Assembly (NCBI RefSeq): GCF_904849725.1
Contig: NC_058518.1
Location: 212,300,741 to 212,364,740, forward strand
Reading direction: 5' to 3'
DNA length: 64,000 bases
Source of the DNA: Hordeum vulgare subsp. vulgare
Taxonomy: Eukaryota; Streptophyta; Magnoliopsida; Poales; Poaceae
Position numbers and translations under genes: made by a program
Shown: in pieces, positions 47,420 through 58,458 of the stretch
Numbering within the stretch: position 1 is the stretch's first letter
How the letters are laid out: every line of letters begins with the position of its first letter
Notes under the pieces: model-generated
Databases searched by the model: none
What the model was told of the DNA's origin: nothing
The model's input: the letters and a program-made list of their open reading frames with translations, nothing else

Positions 47420-48941
47420 TGATACGTCTCAAACGCATCTATAATTTTTGATGGTTTCACGCTCTTATCTTATCTTCTTTGTATGTTTTATGTACCTTTT
47501 TGTATCTTTTTGGGGACTAACTTATTGATTCAGTGCCAAGTGCCAGTTCCTGTTTTTCCGTGTTTTTGACTCTTTTCAGATCTGATTTTGGAACGGAGTC
47601 CAAACGGAAGAAAACCCCGAAATGATTTTTTCCCGAACGGAAGAAGTCCACGGAGACTTTGGGCCACGCCAAGTGGGCCCCAGGGAGCCCACAAGGACCC
47701 ACTCCGCCACCAGGGGAGGCGGCGGTGGGCAAGCTTGTGGCTTCCCTGGCCGCCTCCTGACCTAGGTTTTGCGCCTATATATTCCCAAATATTCCACAAA
47801 AAATCAGGGGAGCCACGAAAATACTTTTCCGCCGCCGCAAGCTTCCGTTTCCGCGAGATCTCATCTGGAGACCCTTCCCGGCGCATTGTCGGAGGGGACT
47901 TTGGAGGTCGAGGGCTTCATCATCATCATCATCGCCCCTCCAATGACTCATGAGTAGTTCACTTCAGACCTACGGGTCCGTAATTAGTAGCTAGATGGCT
48001 TGTTCTCTCTCTTGGATCTTCAATACAAAGTTCTCCATGATCTTCATGGAGATCTATCCGATGTAATCTTCTTTGGCAGTGTCTTTGTCGAGATCCGATG
48101 AATTGTGGACTTGTGATCAGATTATCCATGATATATATTTGAGCCTTTGTTGATTTCTTATATGCATGATTTGATATCCTTGTAAGTCTCTCTGAGTCTT
48201 GGGTTTTGTTTGGCCAACTAGATCTATGATTCTTGCAATGGGAGAAGTGCTTGGTTTTGGGTTCTGCCATGTGGTGACCTTTCCCAGTGACAGTAGGGGC
48301 AGCAAGACACACATCAAGTAGTTGCCATCAAGGGTAAAAAGATGGGGTTTTATCATTGGTTTGAGATTATCCCTCTACATCATGTTATCTTGTTTAAGGC
48401 GTTACTCTGTTCTTATGGACTTAATACACTAGATGCATGCTGGATAGCGGTCGATGTGTGGAGTAATAGTAGTAGATGCAGAAAGTATCGGTCTACTTGT
48501 TTCGGACGTGATGCCTATAGAAATAATCATTGCATAGATATCGTCACGACTCTGCACAGTTCTATCAATTGATCGGCAGTAATTTGTTCACCCACCGTCT
48601 ACTTTCTTTCATGAGAGAAGCCACTAGTAAACACTACGGCACCTGGGTCTATTCACATCCATCGTTTACAACTCCGCTTTTACTTTGCTTTGTTACTTTC
48701 AGTTATCACTTGGCAAACAATCTATAAGGGATTGACAACCCCTTCATAGCGTTGGGTGCAAGCTTTTGTGTTTGTGCAGGTTGGTGAGATACTCATCCGC
48801 TGGATTGATACCTTGGTTCTCAAACTTAGGGAAATACTTACCGTCGCTGTGCTACATCACCCTTTCCGCTTCGAGGGAATACCAACGTGCCGTAGTAGGA
48901 GTATTTCTGGCACAATTTCCAGGGGTACACAACAAACATGA
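47420..48941 (+). repeat. 5' LTR of element W
   Basis: Starts TGATACGTCTCAAACGCATC; its end AACAAACATGA at 48941 corresponds to AGCAAACATCA in the other LTR, so the terminal CA has changed to GA. TATATAT lies at 47776-47782. A PBS-like motif is embedded near its end (48908-48925). Confidence 0.92.
47776..47782 (+). promoter_or_regulatory. Putative TATA box of the element W LTR
   Basis: CTATATATTCCCAAATATTCC. The identical context is in the 3' LTR at 53009-53015, about 360 bp after each LTR start. Confidence 0.55.
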
Positions 48942-48951
48942 GAAGTATTTC

Positions 48952-48969
48952 TGGCACCGTTGCCGGGGA
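48952..48969 (+). other. Primer binding site of element W (tRNA-Asp type)
   Basis: TGGCACCGTTGCCGGGGA, 10 bases after the LTR end. Copies are also found at 49029-49046 (identical) and, degenerate, inside the LTRs (48908-48925 and 54150-54167). Confidence 0.85.
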
Positions 48970-49243
48970 AGAGGATCGCTTGCCGAGGAGGATCGTGAAG
49001 AATATTCTCCCGACAACACTCCTATTTCTGGCACCGTTGCCGGGGAGGAGAAATCAAGATCTATCCAAGTAGGTCTCGCAAACCCTTCTCTTGCATTTAC
49101 TTTTGTTGCCAGTTGCCTCTCGTTTTCCTGTCCCCCACTACACATTTTCCGTTTTCATTCGCCTTTTTCCTTTCTCCTTCGCCGTTTTCTTTTGTCTGTT
49201 TCACTCTCTCTTCCTGCTCGTTTGTGTGTGAGATAGTCCATCA

Positions 49244-49927
49244 ATGGCTAGACCCACCACTCCAAATGACACCCCTGAAAATGGAGTTCTCAATTTCAGG
49301 CAGAATGAGGAAGAAAATTTGAAGGACGCTTGGTACAGGATTTGCAATGCTCAAAGTAGATCTACTCGTAAGCAATCCACTACCGTCCTCCTTCGCAGTT
49401 TCTATGTTGGAATTTCTCCTTGGAATAGGTATATCCTTTATACCATTGTAGGCGGGAACTTTTTGGGGAGCCATATTGTTGACTCCTATAGAGCTATCAT
49501 TAATTTGGTAGGCTCACCCCCTCTCATGGTTAATGGAACTATCTTGACCTTGGAGCACGTGATGCAAAGGCTTGACGCTATTGAAAACAAAATTGCCACA
49601 GTTGAACTTATTGAGGGTTTGGATATAAAGATCCACAATCAAATTACTCAGTACGGATCCAAAGTGGGAAACTTTTTGAAAAATTTAAAGGAGAAGGAAC
49701 TTATAGTTAATGATTCTTCCAGAATTGGCAAATTAGAAGATGTCCTAACCAACTTGGGTTCCACTTTTGCCGTTGTGCAAAATACTCCAAATCTTACTCT
49801 CAAAAAGACTGTCAAGCCTGTTTTTGTTCCTAAAGCTAGTGGTGAGTCGTCTAATAAAGATGAAAATCTTAAGATGATAAATGATCACGCTACTTATGGT
49901 TTGAGCACCAAAGATGACTATACGTGA
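49244..49927 (+). CDS. gag-like protein of element W
   Basis: A 227-residue intact frame, the only sizeable coding region of W. It starts MARPTTPNDTPENGVLNF after the PBS region. The middle (VNGTILTLEHVMQRLDAIENK to about residue 170) is rich in charged heptads and is likely helical or coiled coil. No zinc knuckle or enzyme motif is visible. The same protein family is encoded at 63175-63867. I infer a gag-type structural role from its position directly after the PBS; homology to a defined gag domain is not evident by eye. The conserved non-coding motif GCCTAGCTAAGGGCG follows the stop codon. Confidence 0.7.
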   Translation: MARPTTPNDTPENGVLNFRQNEEENLKDAWYRICNAQSRSTRKQSTTVLLRSFYVGISPWNRYILYTIVGGNFLGSHIVDSYRAIINLVGSPPLMVNGTILTLEHVMQRLDAIENKIATVELIEGLDIKIHNQITQYGSKVGNFLKNLKEKELIVNDSSRIGKLEDVLTNLGSTFAVVQNTPNLTLKKTVKPVFVPKASGESSNKDENLKMINDHATYGLSTKDDYT

Positions 49928-50825
49928 TTCCATCAGTTTCGCCTAGCTAAGGGCGTTAAACAAAAGCGCTTGTTGGGAGGCAACCAAATGAATCTATCCT
50001 TTTTCTTTCTGTTTTGTGTTTTCTGCACTTTCATAATTCTGTTATGATTGTGTTTTTTGTGTTTATTTTTGCGTTTGTGCCAAGCAAAACCGCTATGATT
50101 AGTCTTGAGGATGATCGTTTGGTCATGCTGGAAAAGACAGAAACTTTCTGCTCACGAAAAGAATTTGCATTTTTTTTGTAAGAGATTTTGAGTTGATTCT
50201 TTTTGCTGCTGATTGCTACGCAAATTCTTCAGACTGACGTAAGTTTTCAGAATTTGTGAAGTGCCACAGGTATACGAAACATACAGACTGGTCTGCTGTT
50301 AACAGATTCTGTTTTTGTTGTGTTGTTGCTTATTTTGATGAAACTATGGATAGTATCGGGGGGTATTAGCCATGGAAGATTGAAAGTACAGTAACCCAAC
50401 ATCAACACAAGTAGAATTTAAGTTTGCTACAGTACCTAAGGAAGTGGTGGTTTGCTTTCTTGTACTAATGTTATCACGAGTTTCTGTTTAAGTTTCGTGT
50501 TGTGAAGTTTTCAAGTTTTGGGTGAAGTTCTTATGGACAAAAAGATAAAGAGTGGCAAGAGCTCAAGCTTGGGGGTTCCCAAGGCACCCCAAGAGATTCA
50601 AGGATGCCGTAAAAGCCTAAGCTTGGGGATGCCCCGGGAAGGCATCCCCTCTCTCGTCTTCAATCCATCAGTAACGTTACTTGGGGCTATATTGTTATTC
50701 ACCACATGTTATGTGTTTTTGCTTGGAGCGTCTAGTATCGTAGGAGTCTTTTATTTTTGTTGTGTCACAATCGTCCTTGCTGCACACCTAGAGAGAGAGA
50801 CATGCACACGCCGTGATTTTGTCGA

Positions 50826-50926
50826 GCTTCACTTATATCTTTTGGTAGACAATTCAGCTCACATGTGCTTCACTTATATCTTTTGAGCTAGATACTTTTG
50901 CTCTGCGTGCTTCACTTATATCTTTT
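50826..50926 (+). repeat. Three imperfect 41/42-bp repeats in element W
   Basis: The core GCTTCACTTATATCTTTT starts at 50826, 50867 and 50909, spacing 41 and 42. The intervening bases differ between units. Confidence 0.85.
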
Positions 50927-51946
50927 AGAGCGCAGCGGTGTGTGGCTTGTTAGTTGATCTATGCTTTGAAAGTAGTCTCAAAAGGGGTAGTTATACAAAG
51001 GGATACAAAAACTTCCTCCTTCATGTGCATTGAATAGTTGGAGAAGTTTGATTCATCTCAATTAGTTTTGAGTTGTGGTTATGGTAATATTGAAGTCATG
51101 CTAGTAAGGTGTTGTGGATCTAGAAATACTTGTGTTGAAGTTAGTGATTCCCGTAGCATGCACGTATGGTGAACCGCTATGTGATGAAATCTGAGCATGA
51201 TTAGTATATTGATTGTCATCCTTTGCGTGGCGGTCGGGATCGCGCGATGGTTTATACCTACCAACCCTTCCCCTAGGAGTATGCGTTGAATGCTTTGTTT
51301 CGATTACTAATAAAATTTTTGCAACAAGTATATGAGTTCTTCATGACTAATGTTGAGTCCATGGTTTAGATGCACTTTCACCTTCCACCATCACTATCTT
51401 CTTAGTGTCGTGCAACTTTCGCCGGTGCACAAAACCCACCATTAGCCTCCCTCGAAACAGCCACCATACCTACCTACTATCGCTTTTTCAAAGTCATTCC
51501 GAGATATATTGACATGCAACTACCACCATGACATGTGCCACCACGTCTACTTGCCTTTGCATGATCTTAAGATAGCTAGCATGATGTTTCCATTGATGAC
51601 TATGCCATGCTAGATCGTTGCCACGGTACACTACCAAAGGCATTCCATATAGAGTTATAATTGCTCTAAGTTTTGAGTTGAAAGTGTGATAATCTTCATT
51701 CTTTGAGCATTGTCCCATGTGACGAAATAAAAGAGGCCAAAGAAGCCCATAAAAAAAGAGGCCAAAGATCCCATCAAAATAAAATAAAGAGAGAAAAAGA
51801 GAGAAGGGACAATGCTACCACTTTTTCCACACTTGTGCATTTTGCGCACCATGATCTTCATGATTGAGAGTCTCTTGTTTTGTCACCACCATATAGCTAG
51901 TGGGAAATTCTCGTTATATAACTTGGCTTGTATATTCCAATGATAG

Positions 51947-52075
51947 GCTTCCTCAAAAATTGCCTTAGGTCTTCGTGAGCAAGCAAGTTGGATGCACACC
52001 CACTAGTTTTAGCTTCCTCAAAAATTGCCTTAGGTCTTCGTGAGCAAGCAAGTTGGATGCACACCCACTAGTTTT
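51947..52075 (+). repeat. 65-bp tandem duplication in element W
   Basis: The unit starting GCTTCCTCAAAAATTGCC occurs at 51947 and 52012, with no difference visible over 64 bases. Confidence 0.95.
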
Positions 52076-52631
52076 CTTTAAGAGCTTTCACATACTTGTA
52101 GCTCTAGTGCATCGTTTGTATGGCAGTCCCTACTCACTCACATTGATATCTATTAATGAACATCTCCACAACTCATTGATATGCCTAGTTAATGTGACTA
52201 TTTTCTCCTTTTGTCTTGCAACCTCCACCATACTCCACACCATATATAGTGTTATAACCATGGCTCACGCTCATGTATTGCGTGAGAGTTGAAAATGTTT
52301 GAGAAAGTAAAGGTGTGAAACAATTACTTGGTCAATATCGGGGTTGTGCATGATTTAAATTCGTTGTGCAATGATGATAGAGCATAGCCAGACTATATGC
52401 TTTTGTAGGGATAACTTTCTTTTGGCCTTGCTATTTTGAAAGTTCATGATTACTTTGCTAGTTTGCTTGAATTATTATTGTTTCCACGTCAATAGCAAAC
52501 TATTGTTTTGAATCTAATGGATCTGAACATTCACGTCACATAAGAGGAATTACAAAGGACACTTATGCTAGGTAGCATGAAAGCATCAAAAATTCATTCT
52601 TATCACTTCCCTACTCGAGGACGAGCAGGAG

Positions 52632-52648
52632 TTAATCTTGGGGATGCT
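52632..52648 (+). other. Polypurine tract of element W
   Basis: TTAATCTTGGGGATGCT ends directly at the TGATACG start of the 3' LTR. It resembles the PPT of the Athila-like element at 5853-5868. Confidence 0.85.
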
Positions 52649-54183
52649 TGATACGTCTCAAACGTATCTATAATTTTTGATGGTTTCACGCTGTTATCTT
52701 GTCTTCTTTGTATGTTTTATGTACCTTTTTATATCTTTTTGAGGACTAACTTATTGATTCAGTGCCAAGTGCCAGTTCCTGTTTTCCCGTGTTTTTGACT
52801 CTTTTTAGATCTGATTTTGGAACGGAGTCCAAACGGAAGAAAAACCCCGAAATGATTTTTTTTTGAACGGAAGAAGTCTAGGGAGACTTTGGGCCAGGCC
52901 AGGTGGGCCCCAGGGAACCCACAAGGGCCCACTCTGCCACCAAGGGGGGAGGCGGCGGTGGGCAAGCTTGTGGCTTCCCTGGCCGGCTCCTGACCTAGGT
53001 TTTGCGCCTATATATTCCCAAATATTCCGCAAAAAATCAGGGGAGCCTCGAAAATACTTTTCCGCCGCCACAAGCTTCCGTTTCCGCGAGATCTCATCTG
53101 GAGACCCTTCCCGGCGCCCTGCCGGAGGGGACTTTCGAGGTGGAGGGCTTCTTCATCATCATCATCGCCCCTCCAATGACTCGTGAGTAGTTCACTTCAA
53201 ACCTACGGGTCCGTAGTTAGTAGCTAGATGGCTTCTTCTCTCTCTTGGATCTTCAATACAAAGTTCTCCATGATCTTCATGGAGATCTATCCGATGTAAT
53301 CTTCTTTGGCGGTGTGTTTGTCGAGATCGGATGAATTGTGGACTTGTGATCAGATTATCTATGATATATATTTGAGTCTTTGTTGATTTCTTATATGCAT
53401 GATTTGATATCCTTGTAAGTCTCTCCGAGTCTTGGGTTTTGTTTGGCCAACTAGATCTATGATTCTTGCAATGGGAGAAGTGCTTGGTTTTGGGTTCTGC
53501 CATGTGGTGACCTTTCCCAGTGACAGTAGGGGTAGCAAGGCACACATCAAGCAGTTGCCATCAAGGGTAAAAAGATGGGGGTTTTATCATTGGTTTGAGA
53601 TTATCCCTCTACATCATGTCATCTTGCTTAAGGCGTTACTCTGTTCTTATGGACTTAATACACTAGATGCATGCTGGATAGCGGTCGATGTGTGGAGTAA
53701 TAGTAGTAGATGTAGAAAGTATCGGTCTACTTGTTTTGGACGTGATGCCTATAGAAATAATCATTGCATAGATATCGTCACGACTCTGCACAGTTCTATC
53801 AATAGCTCGACAGTAATTTGTTCACCCACCACCTACTTGCTTTCATGAGAGAAGCCACTAGTAAACACTACGGCCCCCGGGTCTATTCACATCCATCGTT
53901 TACAATTCTTCTTTTACTTTGCTTTGTTACTTTGTTACTTTCAGTTCTCACTTGGCAAACAATCTATAAGGGATTGACAACCCCTTCATAGCGTTGGGTG
54001 CAAGCTTTTGTGTTTGTGCAGGTTGGTGAGATACTCTTCCGCCGGATTGATACCTTGGTTCTCAAACTTAGGGAAATACTTACCGTCGCTGTGCTACATC
54101 ACCCTTTCCGGTTCGAGGGAATACCAACGTGCCGTAGTAGGAATATTTTTGGCACAGTTGCGAGGGGTACACAGCAAACATCA
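52649..54183 (+). repeat. 3' LTR of element W
   Basis: Starts TGATACGTCTCAAACGTATC and ends GCAAACATCA. It is collinear with the 5' LTR and contains the embedded PBS-like motif (54150-54167). Confidence 0.93.
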
Positions 54184-54790
54184 GTAGCCGACTGCAAGAG
54201 GGCCATGCGCCAAGACTTGGTGGAGGAGGAGTCCTTCCTAGGGTGTCCACCTCCCTTGTGGGAGGAGGACTCCTCCCCAATTCGGTCGAACCATCCCTCC
54301 TTAGAGGAGGGACCAAGGCTAGCCCTACCTACCCCTTCCTACTATATATAGTGGAGGTTTGGGGGCAACCACCACCTAAAAAGCCACGTGCTGCCCTATT
54401 CCTCCTCTAGATTAGTTCGGTAGAGCTCGGCAAAGCCCTATGAGATTAGTTCACTACCACGCCACCATGTCGTTGTGCTACCGAGGAACTCATCTACCTC
54501 TCTGTCCTCGCTTGCTGGATCAAGGAGGTGGAGATCATCATTGCGTTGTACGTGTGCTGAACACGGAGGTGTCGTCCATTCAGCACTAGATCGTGATTGG
54601 ATCGCATGACGGCTTGCGATTTGGATCGCAAAGACGTTCGACTAGATCAACCGCGTTTCTTAACGCTTCCCGCTTAGTGAACTACAAGGGTATGTGGATT
54701 CGATCTCTCCTCTCCTAGATGCTCATCACCATGGATAGATCTTTTATGTGTGTAGGAAAAAATTTGTTTCCCATGCAACATTACCCAACA
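54184..54790 (+). repeat. BARE1/WIS/Angela-type Copia LTR, 3' part
   Basis: Starts with the second GTAGC target copy and ends ATTACCCAACA. It contains the LTR TATA box (54343-54350, TATATATA) and the phrases TGGATCAAGGAGGTGGAGATC and GTACGTGTGCTGAACACG typical of this family. Confidence 0.92.
54343..54350 (+). promoter_or_regulatory. TATA box of the Copia solo LTR
   Basis: TATATATA after CCTTCCTAC, in the position of the known BARE-type LTR promoter. Confidence 0.7.
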
Positions 54791-56200
54791 CCCGCTCCTA
54801 CCAAGAGCAAGCTCATGACCTCCGACAAGGCTCGTGACGATTCCACGAAGCACGCCACTGAGAAGAGCACACCCATCGATGACTCACCCGAGACTTCCAC
54901 CGCCGGGGGCAAGAGAAACAGAGTGACCATCCCCAAGACGAAGCAAGTGGTTGTGCCAGAGGACGGCGAGGGAGGTTCTTTCATTATAAGTGCCACCCTC
55001 GACACCAAATAGGAAAGCACACTCGTCTCCTTCCTGCGGGCGAATGTCAATGTGTTTGCCTCGCAACCTTCTGACATCCCCAGCATTCCCAGGGAGGTGA
55101 TTGGGCACCACCTCGATGTTTGTCCTCATGCGCTCCCTGTCTAGCGGAAGGTACAATAGCAAGCACTAGAGCGGCAAGATTTTATTCCCAAAGAAATCAT
55201 AAAGTTGGAGGTGACAAGGCTAGTCAGGGTTGTACTCCAGCCAACATGGCTGGCTAATCCCGTGGTGGTGCGCAAGGCAAGCGGGAAGTGGAGGCTTTGC
55301 ATCGACTTCATAGATGTCAACAAAGATTTCCCGAAAGACCTCTTCCCCTTCCCGTGCGTCGACCAAATTGTGGATTCAACTGCCGGCTGCAACTTGTTGT
55401 CGTTCCTCAACGCCTACTCTGGTTATCATCAGATCTTCATGGCTGATGAGGATGAAGAGAAGACAACCTTCATCACCCCTTACAGTACATACTGCTTCAA
55501 GCCCATGCCATTTGGCCTGAAGAGTGCTCGCTCCACATCCGCGAGGGTCATACGGATTGGTCTTGCACTGCAGCTACACAGAAATGTGGAAGCCTACATG
55601 GACGACATCGTATTCAAGATCAAGAACAATGCCACAATGGTCCAAGACCTGGAGGAGACCTTTGTGAACTTGCACAACGTCAACTTGAACCTCAACCCCG
55701 AGAAGTGCGTATTCAGGGTCCCATCCAGTAAGCTCCTTGGTTTCTTCATATCTCAGCGCAGTACAGAATCCAGCCCTGCCAAAATTGAAGCAATCGAGCG
55801 GTTGGAGGCTCCAAAACACGTTAAGGATGTCTGTCGGCTGGCGGGCTATGTGGCCGCCCTCAGCAGATTCATTTCCAAATCCGCAGAGCAGGCCCTGCCG
55901 CTCTTCAAGATCTTGAAGAAGCCGGGAACAATGGCATGGATTCCGGAAGCAGAAGCAGTGTTGCAAGACCTGGCGAAGTACTTGTCCCCATCTCCGGTCC
56001 TAGTCATGACCAGGCCTGAGGAACCATTTTTGTTGTATATGGCAGCAACAAATCAGGTGGTCAGCGCCACACTAGTGGTAGAAATGGTTGCCGAGGACAG
56101 CGAAACGGTGACCTATGACCCAGCAGTAGGTGGTCCCAAGTCAACCCCAATGAGCCAAGAGCCCGATGCGGAGGCAACACGGGAAACGGAACAGCGATAG
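54791..56200 (+). pseudogene. Reverse transcriptase region of a Tat-lineage Gypsy polyprotein
   Basis: Continues the protease fragment after the solo LTR. The linker (APTKSKLMTSDKARDD ... FLRANVNVFASQPSDIP) ends in stops at about 55012 and 55141. RT: WLANPVVVRKASGKWRLCID, LSFLNAYSGYHQI, CFKPMPFGLKSA, and the active box YMDD at residues 131-134 of the frame 55205-56200. The segment normally reading ATYQR is altered (RSTSARVIR). The thumb/connection (AKIEAIERLEAPKHVKDV) and the start of a first RNase H (FLLYMAATNQVVSATLV) follow, in which the expected DAS-type motif is replaced by AAT. Confidence 0.9.
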
Positions 56201-56211
56201 AACGGAAGAAG

Positions 56212-56889
56212 GTGGTGCAGCAACCAGTGTATTTTGTCAGCTCCCTCCTGCATGGGGCTCGGACAAGATATTTTGGGATCCATAAACTGCTCTTTGGCCT
56301 CATCATGGCCTCCCTCAATTTGTGTCCCTACTTCCAAGCGCACAGCATCATAGTCGTCACCCGCTTCCCGCTGAAGCGGATCCTGAGGAACCCAGAGGCA
56401 ACGAGCCGAATCATCGAGTGGGCCCTGGAACTAGCCAGATTTGATCTGAACATTGAGAGCACATCGACTATCAAGAGTCGAGAACTAGCAAAATTCGTTG
56501 CTGAATGGATGCCAACACTAGATGAAGAGGTCCCAAAGATAGCCCTTCATTGCAAGGAAACCCCCCAGGCATGGATCATGCACTTCTATGGAGCTTATTC
56601 GATGCAAGGCACCGGTGCCGAAGTGCTTCACATAGCACCCACCAGAGAGCACCTCAAGTATGTCATCCATATGCAATTCCCCCACGAGGTGTCGACCAAC
56701 AATACAGTAGAATACGAGGGTTTGCTTGTCGGGATGCAAGTAGCGGCAGAACTAGGCATCAAGAAGCTCATAGTTCGAGGGGACTCACAATTTGTTATGC
56801 GCCAAGTCAATCAGGAGTATCAAACCCCCCTGATGGAAGCATATGTCGATGAGGTGAGGAAGTTGGAGGAACGCTTCGATGGTGTGTAG
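56212..56889 (+). pseudogene. RNase H remnant and second, archaeal-type RNase H of the Tat-lineage element
   Basis: A 225-residue frame. The first part (YFVSSLLHGARTRYFGIHKL ... EWALELARFDLNIE) is the C-terminal half of the RT-linked RNase H. A second RNase H domain follows (WIMHFYGAYSMQGTGAEVL ... TVEYEGLLVGMQVAAELGIKKLIVRGDSQFV), the extra aRNH that marks Tat-lineage elements. Its first catalytic Asp, usually in FDGS, is Tyr (FYGAY), while the Glu (EYEGL) and second Asp (RGDSQ) remain. The domain pair sits between RT and integrase, as in known Tat elements. Confidence 0.85.
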
Positions 56890-58458
56890 ATGGAACATGT
56901 CCCCAAGACAAAGAAAAACATCGCCGACGACCAGTCAAAACAAGCAGCTTAGAAGTCTCCTCTCAAACCAGGCACCTTCATGCTCCGACCGATTCAGCTA
57001 TCACTTACACCGTTAGGATGGCAAGCCAAGAAGAGGAAGGTCACCTCCGGTGACTACTTCCCGGCAAAGCCACCCATGGTCGTCAAGAAGGTTGCCGGAG
57101 ACAACGAAGCGCTTGATGGTGAGCGCCAAGCTCCGACAAGACAACCAGTCCTTGCCGTCGAAGCTAGCGCTCCTGTGGTAGAAGAAACACCTTTAGTCCA
57201 TGTCGTCCAGCCCTGGGCTCTGGCATGGGCATAGTGGATTTTTCGATACCTCGAGAAAGAAGACCTCCCTGAAGAGCAAGAAGAAGATGAAAGAGTAGCC
57301 TAGTGGTTGAGCATGTACCAGTTCGTGGACAATGATCTATACAGGCGGAGACTCAATGGGGTAAAATTGAGGTGCATCACTGAGGAGGGAGGACAGCGGC
57401 TGCTCGCAGAGATACACGAAGGGATTTGTGGCTCCACATAGGATCACGAGCCGTTGTCGGGAAGGTGTTCTGGCAAGACTTCTACTAGCCCACAGATCTT
57501 CAAGATGCCTTGGCGAGGGTGACAACATGTGAAGCATGCCAATACCACGCCAAGCAGATACACCAACCAGCACAAGCCCTTCAAACTATACAACTCTCCT
57601 GGCCATTCTCAGTATGGGGGCTCGACATTGTCGGCCCCCTCCCCCGTGCTACCGGGGGCTTCGAGTTCTTGTTTGTTGCCATCGACAAGTTCACGAAGTG
57701 GACTGACACGGAGCCAATGATAAAGGTGACGGCGCTGACGGCAGTCAAGTTCCTAAGAGGGGTTGTTTGTCATTTCGGGTCCCAAACAGGGTCATCACTC
57801 ACAACGGTACACAATTCACCAGCAGCACTTTCATGCAATACTATCAAGATATTGGCCCCAAGGTCTGCTTCGCCTCCGTTGCTCACCCCAGGAGTAACGG
57901 GCAAGTAGAGAAGGAAAATGCTGAACTGTTGCGGGGCCTCAAGACAAGGACTTTTGACAAGCTGCGCAAGAACGGAAGGCGCTGGATGGAGGAACTCCCA
58001 GCGGTTCTTTGGTCGATCCGAACAACACCAAATCGAGCCACCGATGAGACACCCTTCGCCCTGGTCTACGGGGCACATGCAATTCTCCCCACAGAACTCA
58101 CGTACAAGTGACCGAGAGTATAGGCCTTTGACGATCACTAGCAAGAGCGCTTACGGCATGACGATACCATGCTCCTCCAGGAAGATCATCTCGAGGCTGC
58201 AATGCGTGCTGCTAGGTATCAGGATGCCCTACACCGCTACCATACCCGCAGAGTGCGCGTCGGGATTGTTGAGGAAGGCGACCTTGTACTCCGATGGATT
58301 TAATCCGCGAAGGGATCAAACAAGTTGACGCCGAAGTGGTAAGTCCCTTACCGGGTAGTACAAGTCACCAGGCCTGGCACAGTCTGCCTGGAGACCGAGG
58401 ATGGCACTCTGGTGCAGAACTCGTGGAATATCAAGCATCTTCGCAAGTTCTACCCATG
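56890..58458 (+). pseudogene. Integrase region of the Tat-lineage element
   Basis: A linker with stops (56890-57300) is followed by a degraded zinc-finger region (LRCITEEGGQRLLAEIHEG, then CEACQYHAKQ). The core gives WPFSVWGLDIVGPLPRA (first Asp); then a frameshift at about 57770; then RVITHNGTQF, where the second catalytic Asp of the usual ITDNG is His; then SNGQVEKENAEL with the Glu. The C-terminal part (ETPFALVYGAHAILPTEL ... NSWNIKHLRKFYP) reaches the natural end at about 58458, followed by a run of 16 C (58473-58488). Dead by several independent lesions. Confidence 0.88.

Larger units (their letters stand above)
49928..52631 (+). other. Non-coding internal region of element W
   Basis: No gene; ORFs are short and motif-less. 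It contains a conserved post-gag block (49941-49985), three spaced copies of GCTTCACTTATATCTTTT (50826, 50867, 50909), and a 65-bp exact tandem duplication (51947-52075). Confidence 0.65.
47420..54183 (+). mobile_element. Element W: gag-only Sabrina/WHAM-like LTR retrotransposon
   Basis: LTRs 47420-48941 (1522 bp) and 52649-54183 (1535 bp) flank a 3.7-kb internal region with PBS, one gag-like ORF, a long non-coding stretch and a PPT. The target duplication GTAGC is perfect (47415-47419 and 54184-54188), and removing the element joins the two halves of the Copia LTR. There is no protease, RT or integrase, so it is non-autonomous. The LTRs differ by a few percent, with differences concentrated in the first ~350 bp. 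Confidence 0.93.
46277..54790 (+). mobile_element. BARE1/WIS/Angela-type solo LTR, split by a nested element
   Basis: The two LTR pieces (46277-47419 and 54189-54790, about 1745 bp together) are collinear with a single Copia LTR, ending TTACCCAACA. There is no internal Copia sequence, PBS or PPT, so it is a solo LTR. The flanks CTCGT (46272-46276) and CCCGC (54791-54795) agree at 3 of 5 positions, both differences being C/T, as expected of an aged target duplication. It sits inside the coding region of a Tat-lineage element. Confidence 0.9.

Noticed and set aside
47882..48360. ORFs repeated at 47588-48312 and 52863-53545 that look like a conserved gene pair
   Set aside because: They are the same positions of the two LTRs of element W; conservation is explained by LTR identity.
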